Assembly (NCBI GenBank): GCA_037443565.1
Contig: JBBIOB010000001.1
Coordinates: 62,001-126,000, forward strand
Source: Fervidifonticultor_A sp037443565
GTDB lineage: Bacteria; Sysuimicrobiota; Sysuimicrobiia; Sysuimicrobiales; Humicultoraceae
Length of the DNA: 64,000 nt
Direction of reading: 5' to 3'
The position numbers were made by a program, and so were the translations under genes. The notes under the pieces are model-generated. The model made no database searches. It was not told where the DNA came from and was given only the letters and a program-made list of their open reading frames with translations. Below, piece after piece: positions 17,753 to 28,759 of the stretch. Numbering within the stretch: the first letter of the stretch is position 1; each line of letters begins with the position of its first letter.

Positions 17753-18878
17753 CCGGCTGGAGGACGCCTGCCTGCCGCACCTGGCGCGGGCCCTCGGCGT
17801 CTACCGCCGGATGATCGGCCGGTCGCGCGGCCGCGTCCGCGACGCCGCCCGGGCGGCGCTGGCGGCGCTGAGGCCCGACCGCGTCGAAGCGTTGGTCGAG
17901 CTGCTCGACGACGTGGTCACGTACGAGTGGCCGCGCGGCGGGCGCGCGGGGGAACGGCGGCTTGCGGTCTTCGAGGCCGAGGCAGACGGACACCCGGTGC
18001 TGGAAGCGGACCGCGCCGCGGCGATCCTGCGCAGGGTATTCGTGTCTCAGGCGACCGCGGCCGCGCCGGCGGCGTCCGTCGATCCTGTTCCCCTCCTGTA
18101 CGCCGACTACCCCGAGTTCCACCGGCTCGCCGCGTTCCCGGCGGGCTACGGCGCCGAGGCCCTGCGGGCCGACTACGATCTCGCGCAGGCCCAGGCGGTG
18201 CTCTATGACGCGGTCCGCGTAACCATTGAAGCCACCGGCGACCTCAGGCACATCGTGCAGTACGCGCGCCTCTCGCGCCTGCTCTATCGGATCATCCGAC
18301 GGCGTCCGGGCTATCAGTTTACCTTCGACGGGCCCAACTCGGTCCTGCGGCGCACGCGCGCCTACGGCGTGGACTTCGCCCGGTTCCTGGCGGCGCTCGT
18401 GCAGGCCCGGGGCTGGCGCATGGACGCCGAGGTCGTGCTCCGCCGGGGGTGGCGGCCGGTGACGTTTGCGCTGACTGACGCCGACGGACTGCGCTCGCGC
18501 GTGCCGGCCCCGGCGCTGTTCGACTCGAAGATCGAGGAGACGCTCGCGCGCAAGTTCGGTCCGTCGCGCGACGGATGGCGCCTCGCGCGCGAGGCCGCGG
18601 TCCTCCAGGCGGGCGAGGCCCTGGTCGTCCCGGACTTCGTGTTCACGCACGAGGACGGCACCGAGGTCGCCCTGGAGATCGTCGGCTACTGGACGCCGGA
18701 GTACCTGGCCGAGAAGCTGGCGAAGCTGGAGCAGGTGCGGGGAACGCACCTCATCGTCGCCGTGCGGAAGGCGCTGGCGCTGCGGGCCGGCCACCTGCCC
18801 GCGGACGTGCTGCCGTTCGCCAGCAGTATCTTGTTGAAGGCCTTGATGCCGCGGCTGGAGGCGTTCAGGCGGCGGTGA
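17691..18878 (+). CDS. Bax1-like (DUF790) structure-specific nuclease, XPB partner
   Basis: A 395-residue DUF790 protein. In archaea Bax1 binds XPB and cuts DNA on the 3' side of bubbles. The nuclease core is visible at LVVPDFVFTHEDG (D315) followed by EVALEIVGYWTPEYLAEKL (E329, K342), a PD-(D/E)xK arrangement, preceded by the conserved FDSKIEETLARKF (277-289). The N-terminal segment VRPGRSISSDRLED fits the family's usual start. ATG 17691 was chosen because family similarity begins there; it overlaps the helicase by 62 bases, implying translational coupling. The tight overlap with an XPB gene strongly supports the assignment. Confidence 0.88.
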   Translation: MLSKAHRVYHWVRPGRSISSDRLEDACLPHLARALGVYRRMIGRSRGRVRDAARAALAALRPDRVEALVELLDDVVTYEWPRGGRAGERRLAVFEAEADGHPVLEADRAAAILRRVFVSQATAAAPAASVDPVPLLYADYPEFHRLAAFPAGYGAEALRADYDLAQAQAVLYDAVRVTIEATGDLRHIVQYARLSRLLYRIIRRRPGYQFTFDGPNSVLRRTRAYGVDFARFLAALVQARGWRMDAEVVLRRGWRPVTFALTDADGLRSRVPAPALFDSKIEETLARKFGPSRDGWRLAREAAVLQAGEALVVPDFVFTHEDGTEVALEIVGYWTPEYLAEKLAKLEQVRGTHLIVAVRKALALRAGHLPADVLPFASSILLKALMPRLEAFRRR

Positions 18879-19028
18879 CGGGCACGGATCAGGACCCCGT
18901 CCGCACAACCGGCTCCAGCTGCGCGATCTCGGCCGCCTTACGGTGTCACTCGGCGGATTGACCCCAGGCTCGACCGAGGCGGCAGACCGGGGCCTGACAC
19001 CAGCCGTCGTCCCGGCCTCCTGCCCGAA
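18879..19028. other. Intergenic stretch, possible remnant
   Basis: About 150 bases between the Bax1 gene and the vWA open frame. No promoter, repeat or RNA is recognisable. It may include degraded sequence belonging to the missing 5' part of the vWA gene. Confidence 0.3.
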
Positions 19029-19946
19029 TTGCTGTCCTGCCTCAGGAAGCAAATACCCCCAGGGCCCGTTGTAGCGGGCAAGAGTCGCCATGGAGCTCAA
19101 GCAGCCAGCTCTGCTCTGGCCGCTGACGCGGCCGCGAGCGCGCGTCCGGTGCGCCGCCACCTGCCCCCAGGGCTCTTCCTGGCCGGGCTCGCGGCCATCG
19201 TCCTGGGGATCGCGCGCCCGGTGATTCCGTGGCCGTCCCCTACCGGCTGGCCGGTCGTGATCATCATCGACGTGAGCCGCAGCATGGAGGAGGAGGACAT
19301 CAGGCCCACCCGCATCGAGGCGACGAAGACCGCGGCGCTCGAGTTCGTCAACGGACTTCCGCGAGGGACCAGGGTCGCGCTGGTGACCTTCGGCAACTAT
19401 GCGACGACCGTCGTCCCGCTGACCGCCGACCACGCGCGCATGCGCGAGGGGGTCCGCGGCATCACGACCCAACTGCGCACGCAGCTCGGGAACGGGCTGG
19501 TCGAAGGCATCCTGGCGGTGATGGGCGAGGGCGGCAACGCCGGACCCGGCAGCCAGCCAGGCCGTCCGACCGCGATCGCGATCCTGCTCTCGGACGGCCG
19601 GGCCAGCGACGGCATCGCGCCCAAGGACGCCGCCGAGGAAGCCAGGCGCCGCGGCGTGCGCGTCTACACTGTGGGCGTCGGCACCGACACCGACCCGATG
19701 TACCTGCGCAGCGGCTACTGGGGCATGCTCGACGAGCCCACGCTGCGCGCGATCGCCGCGGCCACGGGAGGGGAGTACTTCAGGGCCGACGAGTCGGGCC
19801 GGCTTCGGGAGATCTACCGGGACCTCGCGCGGGCGATCGGCTGGGAGTCGAGGCCCACCGAGGTGACGGCGGTGGCCGCGGCCCTGGCCCTGGTGCTCAT
19901 GGTGGCTTCTGTCGCGGTCCGCTATACCGTCTATCCCATGCATTGA
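19029..19946 (+). pseudogene. BatA-like von Willebrand factor A membrane protein, N-terminus disrupted
   Basis: The open frame encodes 305 residues. From about residue 42 it is a normal BatA/BatB-type vWA protein: RRHLPPGLFLAGLAAIVLGIARP (second membrane helix), MIDAS motif IIIDVSRSMEEED, threonine strand, LLSDGRASDG, YTVGVGTDTDPMY and a C-terminal membrane helix. Such proteins sit in the inner membrane beside MoxR ATPases. The first 40 residues do not look like the family. In another frame ATG 19090 begins MELKQPALLWPL, the expected family start, so about 30-40 residues containing the first helix appear lost together with a frame change near 19125. Either a real decayed gene or a sequence error. 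Confidence 0.6.
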
Positions 19947-19977
19947 TATACTCGGTCTTACACCGCCGGGGGGTGGC

Positions 19978-22281
19978 ATGAGCCGCACGCGCGCCATCAA
20001 GGGCTGGGACGCCTCTCTGTGGGCGAGCCGCCGGCCGTTCGGCATCGGCGAAGGCCGTCCCAACAACTACCTGGAGATCTGGAAGGCCATCTGGGAGAAC
20101 CGCGGCCAGTGGTCCTACGCCTGGCGCATCCTCACGCAGGGCTGCTGCGACGGTTGCGCGCTGGGCACGGCCGGGATGCGCGACTGGACGCTGGACGGCG
20201 TCCACCTCTGCAACGTCCGGCTGCGGCTGCTACGGCTCAACACGATGCCCGCGCTCGATGTCTCGCTGCTGGAAGACGCGGCGGCGCTGCGCGGCCTGCG
20301 GACCCATCAGCTGCGGAACCTGGGCCGGCTGCCCTTGCCAATGATCCGCCGGAGGGGCGACCAGGGGTTCCGGCGGGTGTCCTGGGATGAAGCGCTCGAT
20401 CTGGTCGCGGGACGGCTGCGCGCCGCGCTCGATGCCAGCGGCCCATCCGGCGACCGCGCCGCCTTCTACCTGACCAGCCGCGGCATGCCGAACGAGGCCT
20501 ACTACGCGGCGCAGAAGGCCGTGCGCGCGATGGGCACCAACTCCATCGACAACGCCTCGCGGGTGTGTCACGCGCCGAGCACCTATGCGCTCAAGCAGAC
20601 GATCGGCGTGTCCGCATCCACATGCTCGTACACCGACTGGATCGGGGCGGATCTCGTCGTCTTCATTGGGTCAAATGTCGCCAACAACCAACCCGTGGCA
20701 ATGAAGTACCTGTACTACGCGAAGCGGGCGGGTACCAAGGTCGTGGCGATCAACAGCTACCGCGAGCCCGGGATGGAGCGATACTGGATTCCCTCGATCC
20801 CCGAGAGCTCGCTGTTCGGCACACGCATCGTCGACCGGTTCTTCCTGGTCAATGTCGGGGGGGATGTGGCGTTCTTCAACGGCGTCCTCAAGTGGATGCT
20901 GGAACGCGGATGGACAGACCGCCGGTTCATCGACGATCACACGACCGGATTCGATGAGCTCGCCGCGGCCCTGGCCGCGCAGCCGTGGGAGGACCTCGAG
21001 CGCGCCAGCGGGTCCACCCGCGGCGAGATGCTGGACTTCGCCCGTGCGGTGGGCGAGGCTCAAACCGCGGTGTTCGTCTGGTCGATGGGCGTGACGCAGC
21101 ACGAGGCCGGTGAGGACAACGTCCGCGCGATCGTGAACCTGGCGCTCAGCCGGGGATTCGTGGGGCGGGAGAAGTGCGGGCTGATGCCCATCCGCGGCCA
21201 CTCCGGCGTGCAGGGCGGCGCCGAGATGGGCGCCTACGCGACCGCGTTCCCGGGCGGGCTCGCGGTGTCGACCGGCAATGCCCTGCGCTTCTCCGAGCTG
21301 TGGGGATTCCCGGTCCCTGATCGGCCGGGGCTGTCCGCGCCCGAGATGATCGACGCGGCCCATGCCGGCCGGCTTGACGTGCTCTTCTCGGTCGGCGGCA
21401 ACTTCCTCGAGGTGCTGCCCGAGCCCGGCTACGTGCGCGACGCCCTGCGCCGCGTGCCGCTGCGGGCGCACATGGACATCGTGCTGTCCCCGCAGATGCT
21501 GCTCGACCCGGCGGACCGCGACGACGCCGCCGTCGTGCTGCTGCCCGCCGCCACGCGGTACGAGACGCCCGGCGGGGTGACCCAGACCAGCACCGAGCGC
21601 CGGATCATCTTCAGTCCCGAGATTCCCGGCCGCCGGATCGGCGAGGCACGGCCCGAGTGGGAGGTGTTCATGGACCTGGCGCGCCGCGTGAGGCCCGAGC
21701 ACGCCGGCAGGCTGCGGTTCGAAGGCACCGCGGCGATCCGCGAGGAGATCGCCCGGGCGGTGCCGCTCTACGACGGAATCCAGGGGCTGGCCAGGGCCGG
21801 CGATCAGGTGCAGTACGGCGGGCCACTGCTGTGCGCCGGGCGGACCTTCCCCACCCCGGACAGCCGGGCGTGTTTCTCCGCCGTCGCCCCGCGGTCGCTT
21901 GGGATTCCCGACGGCATGTTCCTGGTGGCCACCCGCCGGGGAAAGCAGTTCAACAGCATGGTCCATGAACGGCGCGATGCGCTGACCGGCGCTGGCCGCG
22001 ACGCCGTCCTCATCAGCCGGGACGACGCCGGGCGCCTGGGCCTGCGCGATGGTGATCCGGTCGTCCTGCGCAGCGACGTGGGGGAGATGCGCGGCCGCGC
22101 CTGCATCGCGCCTGTGCAGCCCGGCACGCTGCAGGTGCACTGGCCCGAGGGCAACGTGCTCATCGACCGGCGGCGACGGTCGCCCCAGACAGGCGTGCCC
22201 GACTACAACGCGCTCGTCCGGCTCGGGGTGCCCAGGCACACGGCCGAGGCCGCGGGCTCCCCGGCAGGTGACCTGCTGTGA
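19978..22281 (+). CDS. FdhF/YdeP-family molybdopterin oxidoreductase (formate dehydrogenase-like)
   Basis: A 767-residue molybdo-bis-PGD enzyme of the FdhF/YdeP family. Cysteines 56, 57, 60 and 78 (QGCCDGCALG and VHLCNVRL) are candidates for the N-terminal [4Fe-4S] cluster. The segment FRRVSWDEALDLVAGRLR and the C-terminal MopB domain (VLISRDDAGRLGLRDGDPV) are family hallmarks. No TAT signal is seen, so it is cytoplasmic. It overlaps fdhD by 4 bases (GTGA); FdhD sulfurates the molybdenum cofactor of formate dehydrogenases, which supports a formate or related oxyanion/acid oxidoreductase. The region around residues 185-200 reads NSIDNASRVCHAPST, where the metal ligand Cys would be C194. GGGGG precedes the ATG by few bases. 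Confidence 0.88.
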   Translation: MSRTRAIKGWDASLWASRRPFGIGEGRPNNYLEIWKAIWENRGQWSYAWRILTQGCCDGCALGTAGMRDWTLDGVHLCNVRLRLLRLNTMPALDVSLLEDAAALRGLRTHQLRNLGRLPLPMIRRRGDQGFRRVSWDEALDLVAGRLRAALDASGPSGDRAAFYLTSRGMPNEAYYAAQKAVRAMGTNSIDNASRVCHAPSTYALKQTIGVSASTCSYTDWIGADLVVFIGSNVANNQPVAMKYLYYAKRAGTKVVAINSYREPGMERYWIPSIPESSLFGTRIVDRFFLVNVGGDVAFFNGVLKWMLERGWTDRRFIDDHTTGFDELAAALAAQPWEDLERASGSTRGEMLDFARAVGEAQTAVFVWSMGVTQHEAGEDNVRAIVNLALSRGFVGREKCGLMPIRGHSGVQGGAEMGAYATAFPGGLAVSTGNALRFSELWGFPVPDRPGLSAPEMIDAAHAGRLDVLFSVGGNFLEVLPEPGYVRDALRRVPLRAHMDIVLSPQMLLDPADRDDAAVVLLPAATRYETPGGVTQTSTERRIIFSPEIPGRRIGEARPEWEVFMDLARRVRPEHAGRLRFEGTAAIREEIARAVPLYDGIQGLARAGDQVQYGGPLLCAGRTFPTPDSRACFSAVAPRSLGIPDGMFLVATRRGKQFNSMVHERRDALTGAGRDAVLISRDDAGRLGLRDGDPVVLRSDVGEMRGRACIAPVQPGTLQVHWPEGNVLIDRRRRSPQTGVPDYNALVRLGVPRHTAEAAGSPAGDLL

Positions 22282-23089
22282 TCCGCCGGCTGGGCAGCAA
22301 GACCCGTGCACAGGTCCGGGTCATCAGCGCAGGCGCCGTGCAGGAGCGAACCGATGAGCTGGCGACGGAGGAACCCCTGGAGATCCGTCTGCTTGCCGGC
22401 GGCGCGCAGAAGACCGTGGCGGTCACGATGCGCACGCCCGGGCACGACTTCGAGCTGGCCGCGGGATTCCTGTTCAGCGAAGGCGTGATCGGCGCGCGCG
22501 ACGAGATCCGCCGGATCACGTACTGTGTCGATCCCCAGATCGACGCCGAGCAGCAGTACAACATCGTCACCGTCGAGCTGGCGCGGTCGGACCTGCCGCA
22601 GATGCCGGCGCTGGAGCGGTCGTTCTTTACCAGCAGCGCGTGCGGCGTCTGCGGCAAGGCGAGCCTGGAAGCCCTGCGGCTGCGCGGCTGCGCGCCGCCC
22701 CCGCCGGGCCCCTCGATCTCGCCAGCCGCGCTCGGCCGGCTCCCCGACCGCCTGCGCGGGGCGCAGGGGGTGTTTCAGGCCACGGGCGGACTGCACGCCG
22801 CGGCGCTCTTCGACGCCGGGGGGTCGCTGATCGCGATCCGCGAAGACGTCGGCCGCCACAACGCCATGGACAAGCTCGTGGGGTGGGCCTTTCTGGAAGG
22901 CGCGCTGCCCGCGCGCGACCGCATCGTGATGGTGAGCGGCCGGGCGAGCTTCGAGCTCCTGCAGAAGACCCTGGCCGCCGGCGCACCGGTGTTCTGCGCG
23001 GTCTCGGCGCCGAGCAGCCTGGCGGTGGAGGTCGCGCGCGAGTTCGGCCTGACGCTAGTGGGGTTCCTGCGCGGCGACCGGTTCAACGT

Positions 23090-25021
<1,932 letters not shown>

Positions 25022-25045
25022 GTCGATGCGGTGCGCCGCGCCTAG

Positions 25046-25612
25046 CTAGGACATGCCGGCCGCTGGCCGCAGCCCGAGCGCCAGGCCGTGGGAGGCCAGC
25101 GCCACGTAGTCAGGGCGGTCGGCGACCGTCTTGTGGCGGAAGCTCCGGATGATCTGCCCCCGGTACACCAGGAACACCCCCGGCATCTGCATCCCGTCGC
25201 CCACCACGCGGCCCACCCTGTGGCCGGCCAGCACGCCGGCCGAGAACATCCGCGTCCAGAGTCCGGGGCCGAAGACCTGCCCGACCGTCCCGCGCGCGAG
25301 GTCGAAGGCCGCGTACAGCCGCCGGTCGGGATCGCTGACGCGGCGGACATCGCCCAGGCCGTAGCGGGTCAGCATCGCCGCCGCCAGGGCGTCGTGGGCC
25401 ATGTGCACGAGCACGAGCCGGGTCCCGGTGGCCTCGATCGCCGCACGGCGGGCGGCGATGTCGCGCATCGCCTCGCGGGCGAACGTACAGCCGAAGTGCC
25501 GCAGGAACACGAGCAGGACGGGTGCTTCGTCCGTCAGGTCTGCCAGCGCGGTGTCGTCCTGCGTGCGGAACTCGCGCAATCTGTCATGCCATTTGGCGGT
25601 GTGCATCGGCAT
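25046..25612 (-). CDS. Peroxiredoxin-like (AhpC/TSA_2, SelL-related) protein
   Basis: A 188-residue thioredoxin-fold protein of the peroxiredoxin-like / SelL-related group. The redox site is FLRHFGCTFAREA, with C42 kept but the usual second Cys (or Sec) replaced by Ala45, so a one-cysteine mechanism is expected. The C-terminal GDGMQMPGVFLVYRGQIIRS strand matches the family. I chose the third in-frame Met (25612) because GGAGG is 8 bases upstream of it but only 2 bases from the first ATG. It reads divergently from the aldo/keto reductase with about 158 bases between; no clear promoter is visible there. Confidence 0.82.
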   Translation of the reverse strand: MPMHTAKWHDRLREFRTQDDTALADLTDEAPVLLVFLRHFGCTFAREAMRDIAARRAAIEATGTRLVLVHMAHDALAAAMLTRYGLGDVRRVSDPDRRLYAAFDLARGTVGQVFGPGLWTRMFSAGVLAGHRVGRVVGDGMQMPGVFLVYRGQIIRSFRHKTVADRPDYVALASHGLALGLRPAAGMS

Positions 25613-25770
25613 TACCATGTCCTCCGTCGCTCCGTTCCCTCCTCCAGGTACGATTCCCGATCCTCGGGAGTTCGCCTGCCGAGTGGAGGCAACTCACCGG
25701 GGGCCGAAGAAGCTAACCGCAATCCTTCCCGGCCCCCGGCTCCACTATCCCTTCGGCGAGGTGATACCGC

Positions 25771-26757
25771 ATGAAGCAGCGAGCGTTGGGACATAGCGGA
25801 CTGACGGTCTCGGCCCTCGGCCTGGGGTGCATGGGTATGTCCTCGTGGTACGGCCCGGTGGACGACGACGAATCCGCCGCCACGATCCGCCGCGCCTATG
25901 AGCTGGGCGTCACGTTCTTCGACAGCGCCGACGTGTACGGCAACGGGCACAACGAGGAGCTGCTCGGACGGACCGTTCTACCGTTTTGGTCCGAGGTGGT
26001 CGTCGCCACGAAGTTCGGCAACGTCCGGGACGCGCAGGGCCGGCCCGCCGGGATTAACGGCCGTCCCGAGTACGTCCGACAGGCCTGTGACGCGAGCCTG
26101 CGGCGGCTGGGCCTCGACGTGATCGATCTGTACTACCAGCATCGGGTGGATCCCAGCACGCCCATCGAGGAGACCGTCGGCGCCATGGCCGGCCTCGTCG
26201 CAGCCGGCAAGGTGCGGTACCTGGGTCTCTCCGAGGCCGCCGCGGCGACCATCCGCCGCGCGCACGCCGTCCACCCAATCGCGGCGGTGCAGAGCGAGTA
26301 CTCGCTCTGGACCCGGGATCCCGAGCCCGAGGTCCTCCCCACCTGCCGTGAGCTGGGCATCGGCTTCGTGCCGTACAGCCCGCTCGGGCGCGGGTTCCTG
26401 ACGGGGGCGCTGGGCTCGCCGGAGGAGCTGGCCGCCGGCGACGTCCGCCGCGCCCATCCGCGGTTCCAACCGGAGAACTTCACGCGCAACCGGCAACTCC
26501 TCGAACGGCTGCGCGCGATGGCGGAACACAAGGGTTGCACGCTGCCGCAGCTCGCGATTGCCTGGGTGCTGGCGCAGGGCGAGGACCTGGTGCCGATTCC
26601 CGGCGCGAAGCGGCGCGCGCATCTCGAAGAGAACCTCGACGCGGCTGGACTCGAGCTCACCCGAGCTGATCTGGACACGCTACACGAGATTGCCCCGCCG
26701 GGCGTTGCCGCCGGGACGCGCTATCCTGAGACGGGCATGCGGGCGATCAACCGCTAG
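25771..26757 (+). CDS. Aldo/keto reductase
   Basis: A 328-residue NADPH-dependent aldo/keto reductase. The catalytic tetrad is complete: D51 and Y56 (FFDSADVYGNG), K81 (VVVATKFGN) and H124 (DLYYQHRVD). LGLGCMGMS at the start and AIAWVLAQGEDLVPIPGAKR near the cofactor pocket place it in the AKR13/YakC-like subgroup. GAGGTGA lies 7 bases before the ATG. The gene converges with the flavin disulfide reductase, the two stop codons overlapping in CTAG. Substrate unknown. Confidence 0.94.
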   Translation: MKQRALGHSGLTVSALGLGCMGMSSWYGPVDDDESAATIRRAYELGVTFFDSADVYGNGHNEELLGRTVLPFWSEVVVATKFGNVRDAQGRPAGINGRPEYVRQACDASLRRLGLDVIDLYYQHRVDPSTPIEETVGAMAGLVAAGKVRYLGLSEAAAATIRRAHAVHPIAAVQSEYSLWTRDPEPEVLPTCRELGIGFVPYSPLGRGFLTGALGSPEELAAGDVRRAHPRFQPENFTRNRQLLERLRAMAEHKGCTLPQLAIAWVLAQGEDLVPIPGAKRRAHLEENLDAAGLELTRADLDTLHEIAPPGVAAGTRYPETGMRAINR

Positions 26758-28065
26758 CCAGGCGCCTCCAGCGTGCGGGCCGGCTGGGAGGCCGCCGGTC
26801 GGTTGATCCCGGCCGCAGAGTATGCGGTCTGCGACAGCACGAGCTCGATGGGCTCGGGCTCCCACGCCAGGAACAGGTTGTTCAAGGCTTCCGCGAGCGT
26901 CGGGTGGCAAGATCTTGTTCTTCAGCACCTGGTAGGGCACGCCGGTTGCGATCGCGAGCTGCAGGATGCCCATGATCTCGCCGCCCTCGACACCGAGCAC
27001 GGCACACCCCAGGATGCGGTCGGTCTCGCCGTCCACAACGGCCTTCATGAAGCCGCGCGTCTCGCCGATCTCGATCGCCCGTGCCACGTGACCCATCGGC
27101 AACTTCGCGACGCGGATCTGGTAGCCGCGCTCACGGGCCTGCCGCTCGGTCATGCCGACGCGGCCCAACTGCGGGTCGATGAACACCGTGTAGGGGACCA
27201 GCCGGCCGGCGGTGGTGGTGGCCTGGCCCCCCTTGATCAGGTTGGTCCGGATGATCCTGAAGTCGTCGTACGAGATGTGGGTGAACGCGGGGCCGCCCGT
27301 GACGTCGCCCATGGCCCACACGCCGGGCGCAGACGTCTCGAGGCGTTCGTTCACCTCGATGTAGCCGCGCCGGTCGGTGGCGATGCCGGCGGCGTCGAGG
27401 TTGAGCCGGTCGGTGTTGGGCACGCGACCGGCGGCGAGGAGCAGGTGCGAGCCCATCATGTCGCGGTCCCCCTGCGGCGTGTGGACCGCCACGCGGACGC
27501 CGCGGTCGTCGGGCTCGACCCGTGAGGCCTTGGCCTCCAGCAGGACCTCGATGCCGTCCTCGCGCAGGATCGCGGTGATCTCCTCGGCGACGTCGGGATC
27601 CTCCTGCGGCAGCACCTGGGGTTGTCGCTGGAGGATCGTGACCGCGCTCCCGAACCGGCGGAACATGCCGCCGGGAAGCCGCACGTCCAGCGTGCCCGGG
27701 CCGTCAAAGCGGGCCTCGCCGTAGATGAGGTCCAGCCCGTCGGTGTTCGCCAACCGGTGCTCGCTGCCGCTCCGCCAGCTCTCCACGATCTCGCGCTTGC
27801 GCCGCCACACGGCCGCCAGATCCACGGCCACGGGGCCGGTCCGGATGCCGAACTCCGCCGCCCGACGCGCCAGGTAGGCAACCTTGGCGCTGGCGATCAT
27901 CGTCTTCGTGGGCGTGCAGCCCTCGTTGATGCACGTGCCGCCGACGTGGCTGCGCTCGATCAGAGCGGTGCGCAGCTTCGCCTCGACCGCCAGGCACCTG
28001 ACTAGCGGGACGCCGGCCTGTCCCGCGCCGATGACGATCGCGTCGTAGTGATCGACCCGGTTCAT
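26754..28065 (-). pseudogene. FAD-dependent pyridine nucleotide-disulfide reductase (mercuric reductase-like), frameshifted near the 3' end
   Basis: The gene encodes a class I flavin disulfide reductase: FAD motif IVIGAGQAG, redox cysteines C45 and C50 in GGTCINEGCTPTK, and the second FAD motif GVWAMGDVTGGPAF. In the annotated frame the protein ends abnormally after QVLKNKIL. Shifting frame at about 26906-26909 restores HPTLAEALNNLFLAWEPEP and a stop at 26754-26756, exactly adjoining the converging gene. The lost frame contains the conserved His-Pro-Thr that supplies the catalytic base at the dimer interface, so the unshifted product would be impaired. A deletion of two bases (or gain of one) in TTGCCACCC explains it; sequencing error is equally possible. 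GGAGG precedes the ATG by 7 bases. Confidence 0.85.
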
Positions 28066-28123
28066 CTCGAACCTCCATACGGCGCAGCTTCAGGGGGGCA
28101 GTCTGGTGTGACGCCGGTTGTTG

Positions 28124-28708
28124 TCAGGCCTCGGCGTCGTCGGCGAAGACGATCTTCCCGTCGCTCATGTCGGCAATGCGGGCCAGCGCGTGGATCGGGA
28201 TGCCCAGCCGCCCCACCGCCTCGCGGCCGCCTTCGAAGGTCTTCTCGATCACCACGCCGATGCCGACCACCGCGGCGCCCGCCGCCTGCGCCAGTCGGGC
28301 CAGGCCCAGGATCGTCTCGCCGGTCGCCAGGAAGTCGTCGATGATGAGGACCCGGTCCCCGGCGTGCAGGTACTCCGGCGAGACCATGAGTTCTACCCGA
28401 CCCGCCTTCGTGTGCGACGGCGCGATCGTTAGGTAGATCTGGTCGGGCATCGTGATCGGCCGCTGCTTGCGCGCGTAGATCACCGGGACGCCCAGCGACA
28501 GCGCCGCGCAGAACGCCGGGGCGATGCCCGAGATCTCGGCGGTCAGCACCTTCGTGGCGCCGGCCCCCAGGAACCGCCGCGCGAGCTCCTGCCCGCACTC
28601 GTACATGAGCGGCGGATCGACCTGGTGATTGATGAAGGAGTCGACCTTGAGGATGCCGCGGCCCAGGTTCCGGCCTTCCGCGATGATCTTCTGCTTCAGG
28701 GGGTCCAT
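28124..28708 (-). CDS. xpt: Xanthine phosphoribosyltransferase
   Basis: A 194-residue type I phosphoribosyltransferase converting xanthine and PRPP to XMP in purine salvage. The start (MDPLKQKIIAEGRNL, then KVDSFINHQVDPPLM) is characteristic of Xpt, and the PRPP loop is VLIIDDFLATGET (120-132). VVIEKTFEGGRE and ALARIADMSDGKI complete the family pattern, and length matches. It precedes the flavin reductase by 58 bases and could be co-transcribed with it. I see no purine riboswitch in the short upstream gap. Confidence 0.93.
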   Translation of the reverse strand: MDPLKQKIIAEGRNLGRGILKVDSFINHQVDPPLMYECGQELARRFLGAGATKVLTAEISGIAPAFCAALSLGVPVIYARKQRPITMPDQIYLTIAPSHTKAGRVELMVSPEYLHAGDRVLIIDDFLATGETILGLARLAQAAGAAVVGIGVVIEKTFEGGREAVGRLGIPIHALARIADMSDGKIVFADDAEA

Positions 28709-28759
28709 GCCGACTGATTTACCCGCGGATCAGGCTTCCCCTTCACATCCTCTGCTTGC

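Noticed and set aside
17502..20066. 854-residue minus-strand open frame
   Set aside because: Composition is arginine/proline-rich with no family signatures; it lies opposite the helicase, nuclease and vWA genes and is a GC-driven shadow.
25480..25520. Possible selenocysteine in the SelL-related protein
   Set aside because: The redox motif is Cys-Thr-Phe-Ala, with no in-frame TGA and no SECIS-like hairpin recognised.
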